Below are positions 36,401-48,329 of a stretch of 64,000 nucleotides of DNA, one piece after another (position 1 is the stretch's first letter; every line of letters begins with the position of its first letter). The stretch spans positions 11,320,001-11,384,000 of the forward strand of contig JAYKKI010000061.1 of assembly GCA_039881145.1 (NCBI GenBank). The letters are read 5' to 3'. Origin of the DNA: Druceiella hillmani. Lineage: Eukaryota; Arthropoda; Insecta; Lepidoptera; Hepialidae. The position numbers were made by a program, and so were the translations under genes. The notes under the pieces were generated by a model. The model was not told where the DNA came from and searched no databases. It saw nothing but the letters and a program-made list of their open reading frames with translations.

Positions 36401-37611
36401 CTTTTTATATGGAGACGGGCTTTTTAATTGTTTACGTTAGTAACTAATGTATAAATGCTTCGATTGTGTTGTAACTACACTTTTTCTCAATCTACGGAAA
36501 AAAATTCATCACAATAAAATCGATGCTTTCAGAGTTGTATATTAATTTATAGATATGATGCGAACGTCGATGTTACGTAAAAGTGACATGCGCGCTCGAG
36601 GAGTTAATTGAAAAAAATCTTGACGCAAACTATCGATGTTTGTATACGCCTTTACTTTTTGGTTTCAGCATATGTCGTACAATGGATTTGAGCCCTGTTC
36701 CTCCGTACACTTATTCGAAAATTTCCATGCAGTGACAAAATTATTTATTGTCCTCATAGCGACTCTCTTCCAATAGTGGCGTGGAAAATGAAACGAAACT
36801 TTGTGCTAATGAATAAAGTGGTCCGTTACACATCAAAGTAAATTTGGTTTTGAAGTAATATGGTACATGATACCACACAAGAATAGGCACTTAAAAAAAT
36901 GGCATATCGTAATACGATGTCAGAAATAACAAATTTTAAATTAACGAAAAAATATAACAGTCTGCTAATGATATAAAATTAATTAACTATTTTGTACCTA
37001 TCGTATTACGGAGTATACTTTAACACAAATGGTAATTTCTAAAATACTATAAATGTACTTTAGCGGAAAGGGAAATATCTTTTTTTTTAATGAGAGAATA
37101 TACATTGACAATTACTTATTTAATAAGAAATATTAGTATCTGGCGCTTATTTTATTCCAAACAAATTATTTTGAAAAATCTTTTCCATACCAACAGCGTT
37201 TCTGCAATAAACTGCTTTTTATAATTTTTTTTTCGTTTTAATTATCATTTTTGTGACTGAATATGCAACGCATATACAAATTTATATTTATAAAACTAAT
37301 CCCAAAAAAAGTTTAATTAAGTCCAAAAGTTTGCGTAACGAGAAATTTTAAATATAAACAGTTCGACAGCCAATTGACAGCAGTTTCTTCGTAATAAGAG
37401 CACCTTTCAAATAGATTTCTTTTTTTTAATAATCACGATCTATTGACATGCTATTACATGCATCATTTTTAACGTATATCCTTTTATTTAAAAAAAAAAA
37501 ATAAACGGCCCAATTCCCATTTGAATGGCACCTACCACCCGCAGTGTCACTCATAATTTGATACGCAGGCAAGAAGTGGGGATTATATATAGCTAGGATA
37601 TTTTATAAGCT

Positions 37612-37613
<2 letters not shown>
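33438..37613. other. AT-rich stretch, no supported gene
   Basis: Contains a perfect 13-bp hairpin at 34624-34668 (TGTTATATGCTAT arms) and several short unlinked frames without motifs. A GC-richer patch at about 35600-35710 (CTCGGGCGCGGACGTCGC) is unassigned. Confidence 0.5.

Positions 37614-37668
<55 letters not shown>
37614..37668. repeat. (TA)n microsatellite
   Basis: About 26 TA dinucleotides. Confidence 0.95.
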
Positions 37669-37670
<2 letters not shown>

Positions 37671-39456
37671 CAAATGACGTCATTATGATACATTTTTTGC
37701 ACAATCTCCTTTGATATCTCGGAGTAATGTATCGATTTAATCTTCAGACCACTTAGAATAAGTGAACATCGATAGCAATCGTACATACGAAAAGATCGAT
37801 TGGAAATACAGGTGGAACTTTAACGATTTAACTCATTTCCACTTATTGCGTTACATTAAAATGCTTTCTACGTTTGAAATTGTAATGCTCGACATTATAA
37901 TAATATTTTGATTAATTATCATGTTATATTTATTCGTTGTGTTGTGACATACGATGTCCGATAATAATATTTTAATGTTAACATTAAAAAATATTTTTAT
38001 CCACTCATATCGATAAATGCTGATTGAGATATGTTTGATTTAGATTATTAAAAAGTACCCAAGTATAACTTGATTCCATTCCGATAGCTGTATGATGCAG
38101 ATACAGTTATCGATTTCTACTGAAGTCCGTACAAATGGAGAGAGATTTACGAACTATCTTCAAGTATAAAGGTTTCGTGGAAACTGTATTATGTTAATGA
38201 GAGAAAAACTATTGTAACACATTTTCACGTATTACAATATGGGTATCAATTATTATGTTTTTCGCTATTTTTAATACTTTTGGTTACGATATCGATTTAA
38301 ATAAAATAATATTTTTTATAATAACAATATCTCGTATAATGCTGTGCTAATATTTTTGGTCATTAGGTCTTATTATAAATAATTATAGATTTTTCTGACG
38401 GATGATTTTCGAAAAATCGGTAGGAGGGACAGGATTTTTCAAAAATTTTACTAAAATCAAATTACTTAAAAAACCAAATTAAGAGACTGTCTTAAAGATA
38501 TAGCTTTGCCTCCCCTCTCACCTCTCAAAATCATCCCAGTAATTAAAATCCAACCTTTTGTACATACGGGCTTTAACCTTCCTATAATTCTATTGAATGT
38601 AAAAAGGTCTCCCAAAACGCCTCAAAGAATGATGTCAGACACTGAGGTAATTCAATACATTTAGTATTCTGTAAATACATTCAGTATAAAATACATTTTA
38701 GTATTCTGTAAAGAGAATAAAAATAGTTTCATCAACGAATCCAGGGGCACAAATCCATGTCTTCCTTAGAAGTAATTTCGTCCCAATAAACAATAGCTAA
38801 TTGTTTTATTTGTCGGATAACCGATGAAAGAGACTAAAAGGACGGTGCCGATGTATGAAAACGTCAATATTTCAGAGAAAACTTAATATTTGCGTCCACA
38901 AATTATATTGCAGGATTGAAACAAAGAAGCTTTAAGAGTTAAAAACATCGTTTGATAGCTTGGTAATATATAAACAAAATATTTTAAATCCATTAACATT
39001 AAATAGAAAAAGCGATGTTAATTAGAAGATTAAAGAATACTCACAGCGAGCAATATTAAGGAAGTGTTAAAGAAAGTAGATATGAAGTGTATTTCGAAAG
39101 GACACTCCATGATGGAAAGTTTAACAGCACATAACGAAGTTTTAGTACCGACTATTTTGTACTAAGATTGTTCCTGATGTGGGTTTTTGGAGATACTGAT
39201 TCTTTAAGATTGACATCATGCTAATGTTAAATACATTAATTACTTATATATAGGTACATATTTTAATATAATTAATGATTTTTCATGTTTGTTATGAATT
39301 ATTCAATTAAATATGATTTACAAATTAAATTTAACGTAACATTTATGTTTTTTGTCTAATTCATAATAAACATGACAAATCGTTACTCATATTATATTAA
39401 AATATTTACATTTAACTATTAATATAATTAATGTATTTAACATTAGCATTGGCTAT
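37669..39456. other. AT-rich stretch, nothing recognised
   Basis: A short doubled phrase (ACATTTAGTATTCTGTAAA) occurs at about 38657-38710. No gene. Confidence 0.5.
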
Positions 39457-39685
39457 TGAATATATTTGGAGTTAATTTTTTAGAAATTCATTATTCACAA
39501 TTAAATGAAACTACATGATGCAGTATTACTTTCTTTAAGTTCTTCAGTAAAATCTTCAGGTGGGCTATTAGCAAAGATGCTAGTAACCCACCTGAAGTTG
39601 TTGTAATACAACGAAACCTAGGTCGTGGTAAACAACTTAAAGAATGTAGAAATAATACTACAGCACGTAGTTTCATTTAATTGTG
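39457..39685. mobile_element. Foldback MITE, copy 2
   Basis: Ends CACAATTAAATGAAACTAC (39496) and its inverse (to 39685) match copy 1 at 20187-20384, as does about 40 bp to the left. Here the two arms have diverged from each other. The interior keeps a separate hairpin, CTTCAGGTGGG...CCCACCTGAAG (about 39556-39597), that copy 1 has lost. The right arm (CCTAGGTCGTGGTAAA) is the one that resembles both arms of copy 1. Confidence 0.85.
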
Positions 39686-40354
39686 ATTAACATCAGCATC
39701 AAATGACATCGATCTCAACGAATCAGCTTAAACAAAAACCAACATCAGCAACGGCCCTGTTTATACAAGAAAAACATAAATAAGGAGAATATATAGAAGG
39801 TAGAAATTTATAGGTCACATGAGGAAAGGCTTTGGATGATATAGTAATCAGGATAAAAGGCAACAGTATGCGTTGAAACATATTGTCTGAGTACTTAATA
39901 TGAATGAAACAAAAAAGAGTAGATAGCTAAAGAAAATGTGGAAAACTAAGTAAAGTGGGGCAGATAAAAAATTGGTAGAAGAGGATAATTTTACAAGAAG
40001 AAGGGTATGCCAGAATTAAACCCGAATGATGCAATACGCGGGCGTAGTTGCATATTCCTCTGCGGTGGGCTATCAAAAGTTTTATCACTGGCTACGGAAT
40101 AATTCTGCGGAAAGACTTCGATACGATACGGAAGAACTTCAACCTTTATATTCGTCAATGTCATTTTCAAGTTACCTTCATTACTTTCGTTTTTGATTCC
40201 CAATCCGATTTTGATATCAATTACCCATACTAGATCTCAAAATCGTAACTATTAAGACAGACTTTCATCAACGTAAAATGCAATACGATCACAACTATTT
40301 TGTATTATTCTGTGTGCTTTCCCAAATGACTCTGTTTATTCCAAATAATTCTCG

Positions 40355-40689
40355 TTAACACTTTGATTGCCACGTCAGTCGTATAGAATGTTCCCTAGTT
40401 TCCCGGAAGGCCGCGTTACCCGCCTATGATTGAAACTAATATCGCCAGTCGTATTTGACTGACATGAATATGCTTTCCATGTCAGTCAAATACGACTGGC
40501 GATCTCCATATTTTAATACATGTCTTCAAGAGTATGATACCAAGGTAAGCTTCAGTGCCAAAATGGTTATGATTGGATGAAAATATTACTGGCCGTTACT
40601 TTTGTATGTATGAATATAATAAAAAATGCATTACCTCGAAATGGTACATGGAAACTGCACTAATTTCACCGTGGCACTCAAAGTGTTAA
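40355..40689. mobile_element. TTAA-bounded MITE, piggyBac-like, 335 bp
   Basis: TTAA at 40355-40358 and 40686-40689 flank CACTTTGATTGCCACG on the left and its inverse (CGTGGCACTCAAAGTG) on the right, with one mismatch in 16. The 'CxCTTTGAxTGCCACG' end is typical of piggyBac-like MITEs as I recall them. The interior carries a perfect 26-bp hairpin. No coding capacity. Confidence 0.85.
40441..40503. repeat. Perfect 26-bp hairpin inside the TTAA MITE
   Basis: Arms 40441-40466 and 40478-40503 (ATCGCCAGTCGTATTTGACT...) are exact reverse complements with an 11-base loop. Confidence 0.95.
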
Positions 40690-43600
40690 TTATAATAGAA
40701 TCCTCAAATTCCGATTTCTTAGGCAACAATAACAAAAATTGAAATCGGACAGAAGTTTAAGAGAACTATATGGCTAAATTAGTATTGTATAAATCTAATA
40801 TAGTGTCCCCGTCTTCTGCAAGACGTTTCCTGCAGCAAATTAATCATCACAATTTATAACTCATTTTTATTATAGATATATCAGAATAAAGTGATTCTGC
40901 ATGTTTTTTGTAATAAAATCTGCAATTATAGATCCTTTAATGTCGCTCAAATAATGTATTATTAAACTTTCATAAGTGAATTTGTATGTATACATAAATT
41001 GCGTCCCAATCGCGAGCAACCTTTGGGTAAACCAGCCGTATCATGTTAACATTACAATAATTTGATAACTAATGAAAGTATAAAAAAACGATGTAAACAT
41101 TCTTTATGTGCATGAAGAGATATGAGGAAAATGTATTAATTATATTCTTACTGTTCATACCTACATATAATGAAATCGTGAAATTGCTATGTCAGCACAT
41201 TAAAATATTCACGAAGATATGATTTAGAGGGATATCACAAAACATAAAAATATTATTGTTGATATGGTTGCCTGTTTGTTAATTTGTTTGCAGGGATTCT
41301 ATTCAGATTTTATTGTTGGGTCTTGTAGGACCTGGAATAAAATAAAGCCTTGTGTTTATTTGCATGAACCCCCTGGAAAAACAGACATGAAACAATTTGA
41401 AATTTTAATGGAACCGCACTTATTTAAAAATAATATGTTTATTTTATATTAATGAATATAAAGGTGTTTTCAAAAGATTTACGTGAACGTAGACACGGAC
41501 ATAGCTAGTCAAATATATTATAGCAATAACTTTGATTGAACATATTAAATTGTGTATAACTAATTGAAGGTTTCTTATTATTTTCTTTTACTTTTCCGTT
41601 AATACCTTAGAAGATGAAAAAGCAATTTTCTTGCGTTTTATTTTTTAATTTTTACTTTTTTCACATAATATCTTTCATTTCAATCACGCCGGGATCAGAA
41701 AATATTTTCTGATGGCCCGTTTACCCTCTCTTTAAACACGTTTAAAAAAAGTATTACCATTTGTTTTCCTGAATAGTTTTGGAGTAATGAACTCTGCGTA
41801 TTTTTCTAGGTTATATAGATCATATTTCCGAACGCTGTGACAAGCGGTTGAACAAACTACGTATGGAACATCAAAAAGAAAAAAAAACTGTTTTGTAAAA
41901 ATAGTGTTCCATATTATTTAAATTTACATTTACGATTAATAATAGAATTATAATAAAAAAGTACAGAAAATTCATATCACAAAAACGGTCCTGTTAATTT
42001 TGTAAACGATTTTCCGTAAACTGTGTCAGTTTATGGAGTAATTAATGTATGTAGTGTGTGATATAGGTATTCCGAGAAAAAAAATACAGTTACTAAATAT
42101 AAGTTAATAAGCTGAGACTTCGCTAAAGAAACTTAACTCTGACAGAATTTGAGTTGAGATAATTTTTTTTCAAAATTCCATAATGGTAACAAGTATAAAT
42201 ATTGTTACTGACCTGAGCTAATAAGGAATTTAAATTAGTTAATAGAAATGTTAATAGAAATGTGTCAAACACTGAATGACCAAAAATTGGTTAAAAAAAC
42301 AAAAACTTATTTATGGATAGAAAGCAACAATAGAGTAACCAAACATTAATAGATTAAAATAGTACTTTTATTACATGGAAAGATAATTTGATTAATTTAA
42401 ACGCATGGACTACGAATCCCCCTCTAATGGAGAAACCAAAGCGATGTTCACATTAGGCAGCGGAAATTATACTTTTAATCACTTCTCTATGAGAAATACA
42501 AATAATTCGAAATTTAAACAATTCATGCTCAGTTTTTCTCTTATTCAGCCATATATAAATATAATGATCTAGAGCGAAACACACGATTATCTTTTCCACT
42601 CCCCGCTTCAAATCTCTTCTGAGCTGCAGTCGTGGTACCCATATATAGTTTTATCTATGGAGTGTCCAGTAAATCTGCAATTCGCCAGCCAGATAGTCGT
42701 ATATCTGCTTAAATATATTTTTTTCTCGATTACATGGAAAAGATATGTATTTTTTCTATCATTGTCCGCTTTATATTTTTCCACATTTGACCATTATTTT
42801 TTTGGCTTATGATTTAAATTGTAATTATTAAAATTTTTGTACCCAAAAATACTTTAAAAAGATAAAAACTGTTGAATATTTTATTATTTAATTGTTCTCC
42901 TTGTGAACGGTACCAACTTCAATTACAGACTTAGAGTGAGAATGCTTTCTCTGTTACAAGTACATTTTCAATGCTTTTAATCTGACAGCAATTATGAAGA
43001 ACCACAGAGCTACAATCTGGTGGGGCATACTAGTTAAAATAGCTCATAACGAATGGAGAGCATGTTCTTTAATATACGGAGGACTCGGTCCCGATATTGA
43101 CTAACTGGTCGGACGCTCGCGATCAAAGCATGTAAACACTACTACTTTAAAACGACTTAAATATAGATGCGTATTCTGCTGAAGTCAAGACATATTATGA
43201 GCTAAGGGGTTCATAAAAGGGAAAAATAATAAATGTTTCATTTTTATACGATCATGTAATGTTCTAGTATTCATAAATGGCCTGATTACATTCCGCGCCA
43301 TAACTGCACGTCATCGTTCAATAGAGAATCTTACGCAAAGCTAAACGCAGATGGCGCCACCAAAGTAAAACGGTAACGAAGTCTGAAGGTAAGAAGCTGT
43401 CAAAAAAGTGGTAGATTTTTGTGGCGTGTCAAATTAAACAGTTTTATGTGAAGAGAAAATATGGCGTATAATTACGGATTAGAGTTGTATTAAAATTAAA
43501 AAATCAGAATAAAATGCATGCTCTGAAGAAAACCAAGGCTTTGTTCTGCGACACATAGCTTCTGGCGTTGTTTGTCCTTAGGGAATAAATTAACAACTAT

Positions 43601-44507
43601 ATTTTCAACTGGTCCAACTGTAACTGCAACCCACTGTATAACATTGATGCATATTTAATAAAATTTTGTAAATTTTGTTTTGCTGGTAACACCGGTTGGG
43701 CGAGGGCGCTAGTAGGCGGAGTGCGGTGCCCCCCGCCGATTTTTGGTTTCACCGCGACCGCGAAGGGATTTGTGCATATGCGCCTTTTAGATTACTCTAT
43801 ATTTTAAGGCAATAAGGTTCCCTATTATAAAGTGACACAAATCAAAGTAAGCTAAATTAATTTATTACTATTTACGGTACGTCATGATAATTTAATTTTA
43901 AGCTGTGATTTAAAAAAATTTTTTTGTTTCTTAAGTTTAAAACAATGCTGAAACATATAATTTACATTACAGTTATTTTCATAATTTAAAGCCGTATTTT
44001 GAGTAAATTACTTTATTTTTAAGTATGCAATGCGAATGCGACGTGTTACGTCGTTCGTTGATAAAGAGTTTAAGGCCTAAATTATTGGAATAATCTTAAA
44101 CTTTGAACATCCGAATCGTGCTACAACTTCAGAAATGGAGCAGCTGCAAGAAAATCGAGGAATATGTCGGAATTTTCGCAGTTTTTATACGCGTTTACAA
44201 GAGGTACGTGTACGACATTTACATTTTAGGGCAACTTTCCAGCATATTCTAATAAACAATAGTTTATCCAGTGTACACCAGTTTTATATTATAATATTGC
44301 GTATCCTCAAAATACTTTGTTTTCCAACAAATTTTTTTAATTATAATTTGTGTCGCTACCCCGAATCTGTTTATGTATCTGGTTAATAAAACAGCGATAA
44401 GGAACCACAAGTCATATCAAACAAGCATATCAGAAAAAGTGAAGAAGCTCTTAGAGACAGCCGAGAATTACGACTCACCGATGGAACTTCACCTATTTAG
44501 GATTGTG
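40690..44507. other. AT-rich stretch with one GC-rich island
   Basis: No supported gene. Positions 43686-43784 are strikingly GC-rich (GGGCGAGGGCGCTAGTAGGC, GTGCGGTGCCCCCCGCC, CACCGCGACCGCGAAGGG). No open frame, tRNA fold or B box is visible there; a repeat fragment is the likeliest reading. The 83-codon frame at 44135-44386 has no motif. Confidence 0.5.
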
Positions 44508-44565
44508 TTTATTTGATAAGCAATTTAAGACTTCCTTCTAATCGCTTTGCGGACAGTAATTTATT
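44508..44565 (-). promoter_or_regulatory. Candidate polyadenylation signals of the esterase
   Basis: AATAAA on the minus strand at 44560-44565 and again at 44508-44513, about 215 and 265 bp past the esterase stop codon. In AT-rich DNA such hexamers arise by chance, so use is inferred from position only. Confidence 0.4.
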
Positions 44566-44777
44566 GCAAGCCGCGTTCTGAGCGCACCATAAATCTGTTC
44601 GCTTAATTAGGCTACGAAATTACGTTCTTCACATCGCGAATCTTCATGAAGAGATAAAGAACAAACAATGAACAAGTCTATTTCTCCACTTTCGAACATT
44701 CGCTTCGTACAGAATAATAGTCTTTGTTACACTTATTCTTGACGTGAATATTTAGGATAAACTTGGCGAACGACATG

Positions 44778-44970
44778 TCACGTCCAGGTATCGCCGTTGA
44801 AGTCTTGGTAGAGCTGATCCCAGAAGCGAAGCCGCTTCGCTTCCGGTTGTGTTCTGGCGGTGAAGTTTACGCCAATGTCAAGGTAGTTGAGACGGTCCAA
44901 GCTGACTGGTGATACTGGCTTCCAGGCTAGGTCTGATCCGTCTCGGTCTAGGGCATTCGGTGTTGGGTTC
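44778..44970 (-). CDS. Carboxyl/cholinesterase, terminal coding exon
   Basis: Preceded by an acceptor (TTTATTTTTAAG, exon from 44970), this exon contributes one base to a split Gly codon. It then encodes 63 residues, from NPTPNALDRDGSDLAWKPVS to FWDQLYQDFNGDTWT, ending in TGA at 44778-44780. NPTP, W-PV, the Y-L-I/D block and FWD-Y are the landmarks of the C-terminal end of insect carboxyl/cholinesterases (alpha/beta-hydrolase fold, ester hydrolysis). Joined to the exon at 52834-53117 it reads FAKTG-NPTP in phase, which is strong evidence that both belong to one gene. There is no C-terminal membrane anchor or ER-retention (HDEL/KDEL-type) signal. The substrate (hormone, odorant or xenobiotic ester) cannot be told from this part. 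Not seen in the precomputed open frames because it is spliced. Confidence 0.92.
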
Positions 44971-45215
44971 CTTAAAAATAAATATTAAGTCATGAATAAC
45001 TGTTACAATCCAAACGACTTCACTTCAGTCGATGAAGACATTATTTATAGCACAATTTTTATGCGTATAAAAAAGAGATAGTTTTTATACCAATAAAACG
45101 ATTTCAACAAGGCGTTAACTAGTATATTATGTATTAAGTCACTTATATGAAGTTATAAAAAATATAACTAAAAATAACTAGTATAATATTTCTTGTGGTG
45201 GAGTCTATGAAACGG

Positions 45216-45219
<4 letters not shown>

Positions 45220-45252
<33 letters not shown>

Positions 45253-45361
45253 ACACACACACACACACGCACACACGCACGCACGCACGCACGACGCGCA
45301 TGCAAGCGCGCACACGCGCGCCCGCACGCACATGCACACGCACACGTACACACCTACACAT
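45220..45361. repeat. (CA)n microsatellite, degenerating to CACG/CGCA
   Basis: About 25 CA units, then mixed ACGC and CACACG repeats. The Cys/Val-rich and Arg-rich minus-strand frames over it are repeat artefacts. Confidence 0.95.
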
Positions 45362-47179
45362 ATAAATATATGTTTTTGTTTGTGTGTGTATTCAATACAA
45401 CCAGCCAATAAATTACTCAGAATATTAATTAAAAAGTATTTATACTTTGTTGCTTCAAGAATTAATGTATCAATTTTGAAAAAAAATTGTAAATAATGTT
45501 AATTTCACCTGACTTTACCATCACCGTCCCAACACTACTCTTTTTTTAAAATATGTTAATAATATATTTTATAAAATAACCCCCCCTTGTATCACAAGAT
45601 AATATAAATAAAAATATGAATGGATTTTAGCTCCATCCATCAGTATGTCATTAGTTCATAACTTAGCCAGTTCTTGAAAATTTAGACGGTACCTTATAAC
45701 AAGTGCTTTCAATACTTATGTTGGTATTGTTATGCTAATTTCGCTAATTTATGAAATACTAAAAGACGTTTCATACTGAGTTACGGGAATTTTGTAATAT
45801 TTTTATATTTTAAAATAATCATGTGTAGTTAATATATTGAATAAAGTAAAAAATACAATGAAAAAAGAAAAAAAGAAAAAATAAAAGTTATTACAGATTC
45901 AATGATAGGATTTGGACAGGATTTGAATGCTGCAGTGGGTATATCAGAATGGCAAGCATTTATGTATCACTGTCCCATGTCAGCACGATTATAACGTGTG
46001 CTTACTTCAATTGCCAAGTGAATACCAGTTATGTGCTTGCCAAATAGCACACCTTAGAACTCCTGTTCTAACTTTTGCCCTGCAACAAATATTTGATTGT
46101 TTTTTTTAATTCCGTAACCTCAAATAATCCTTATATTTTCCTTTATCCATTTGTCCGTTCCACTCGATTACTCTCTTGTTTTAGGATTATTCTTACATGT
46201 TTGGTGTAAAAATGCAAATTAATGACGTAAGATCAAATATGAAAAAATATTTCTTGACACGCCTTCCCGTACAATGAATGGGACAAAAATAAAAAAAAAT
46301 ACCTACTCCATAAGTCTCTGAGTAAGCAACAAAATTTGTTTTGGATCTATATTATTTTAGTACTTTTATTTTGAGATATTTACTTCGAAAATCATCATCA
46401 AAGCATCCCTGCACCTTCTAAAAAATAAGTGGTTACAATAAAAATTATAACTGGCACTATAAAAAATGTATTAAGTGTTTTAACTATTTTCTGTTTGTTT
46501 TTTACAAGCCTATTGAGCAATTCATAAACTACACAGAAGATTATTTGGATAACAAATCAACAGCTTCAAAAAGTGCATAGATATCTTGCGGCAATCACAA
46601 ACGCAGAGCTCATCTTCTGTCATCACAGACCATCGTATAATAGGGTTGTCATTCGCAAAATTTGAAAATCAGGACAAGAAGGTGGAAGAACTGAGATATT
46701 TTAGTTTTAAAACGAGACGCAGTATGAAAGTGTAGCACCACAATTTTTTTTAAATTTTTTTGGTCTCCTAAACTCAATGAATACTGTGTTAAAATACAAC
46801 ATCTTTTATTAAATAAACCGTATTTTAATTTTAGTGTAATTAGACTATATTAAATTAAAACGAAATAAAAGGGAAAAAACTTAAGTTCTTTGATCTTACA
46901 ATTAGACATTAGGTAGTAAAAAATTGCAATCCAACATACTAGACTTAAATTCAATTTTTTTCTTGGCTATTTTGGTGGAAATTGAAAACGAATTGATATG
47001 TTGTATTTTTTTATTCATCAATTTCTTTCAAAATTTGTGGTTGAATTACTAGGTAATCGATAAATATTATTTTATATATAATTTTATATAATTTTCATAC
47101 TACATGCCATATGAGGTCTTAATTACTTCGACTTCTGTTGATGAAAGTAATTTATTTCTTTCTTTCATTCAAAAAAGCT

Positions 47180-47770
47180 CATCTAATGCCTCCTGAAGTA
47201 AAAAAAGTCGAGTGTGTTTCATTTCCAACTTTTTATGCCGCGCAATTCATAGCTCTATTTTGAGTTGGAACAATTTTACATACGTCTTTAAAACCGTCGC
47301 TTAATATGTGAACCAGTTAACCAATATCTATAATTCCTTTGCCCAGTTTCCTTAAGTTCAAAAAAAATGTTGTTGTTACATTTTCTCCAGCAACAAATTT
47401 TGTTTTTCAATTATCTCTGCAGAATGCTACACATTTTTGAAGTATTATGTTTTAATGCTGATTATTAAATTTATTGTAGTCTCAATAATTTTACAACTTA
47501 CGCAATCCCCATGATTACGGAAATTAAGAAATAATACAAGCCGCTCCATTATTGTTGACATCACAAGAAATACTGACATAAGACGTAATTTTCAAATCGT
47601 CTATTACTCACTTTATAGAACGAGAATTAAATAAGGCATTCACAATTGTAGTTGCCATAGTGCCTTTTGCACATCATTTTTTTGCTATTTGTGCTAAAAG
47701 ATTTTTGGTCGCGAATCGTGGGGTATAGAAGAGCTAGGAGTTTCTTTTGCAGCTAATGTGTTTTTTTTAT
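47180..47770 (-). pseudogene. Decayed hAT-like transposase (DUF4371/BED type)
   Basis: Minus-strand translation gives broken pieces in order: TIVNALFNSRSIK, then VIDDLKITSYVSISCDVNNN-GAACI (47520-47690), then KCVAFCRDN (about 47410-47440), FFLNLRKLGKGIIDIG and LVHILSDGFKDVCKIV (about 47275-47330). These line up with the recalled family pattern 'TK.EAIV.NVL.P.SI..V..DL....SIS.DASN.G', 'KCVAF..DNTN', 'KLGK.I.G.GC.AHI.HN', which belongs to hAT-superfamily transposases common in insects. Several stops and missing stretches show it is dead. It sits in the esterase intron in the same orientation as the gene. Terminal repeats were not found. Confidence 0.65.
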
Positions 47771-48329
47771 TTGAGGATTTCTTACAAAAACCAATGAGGC
47801 TTTAGAAGTCCATTTTTAGACTGTTGTATCTATTGGCAACTTTCATATGCTCTTCCACGTCAATAGCATTTCTACTGGCTATGGATATACTATATAATAT
47901 AGCATTTCTACTGGCTATAAATCGATTTACAAATCACACAATTAATGTCCAAGTCAAACCCATAAAGGAACGATACTTTTTTGTTGTTCATTAAAAAGGT
48001 ACTTTAAATTCTGTATGTTTCTTAAGAGCTTGTTTAGGAAACTTACGCCTCAAATAACTAAATCTTGTAAGTACGAGTAGAAACCTTAGGCATATAAAAC
48101 GTTTAAGTACACGTAGTATTTCTATTAAGAAAAATTAATATTATTTTTCCCATATAACTATATCGTCTAGTACATGTCTCACACTTTTAGTTGCTTAAGC
48201 ACAGGGTGTCAGATATAATAGAGCTATATAGATAGATGTTTGTGATCAGTCATTTTATACGTACGGGAGCCGCTCGAATAAAGTTATGTTTACGCATTTT
48301 AAATACCATTTCGTCTTGAAACAAGGAAC

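Noticed and set aside
45143..45408. Cys/Val/Arg-rich open frames
   Set aside because: Artefacts of the CA/CACG microsatellite.
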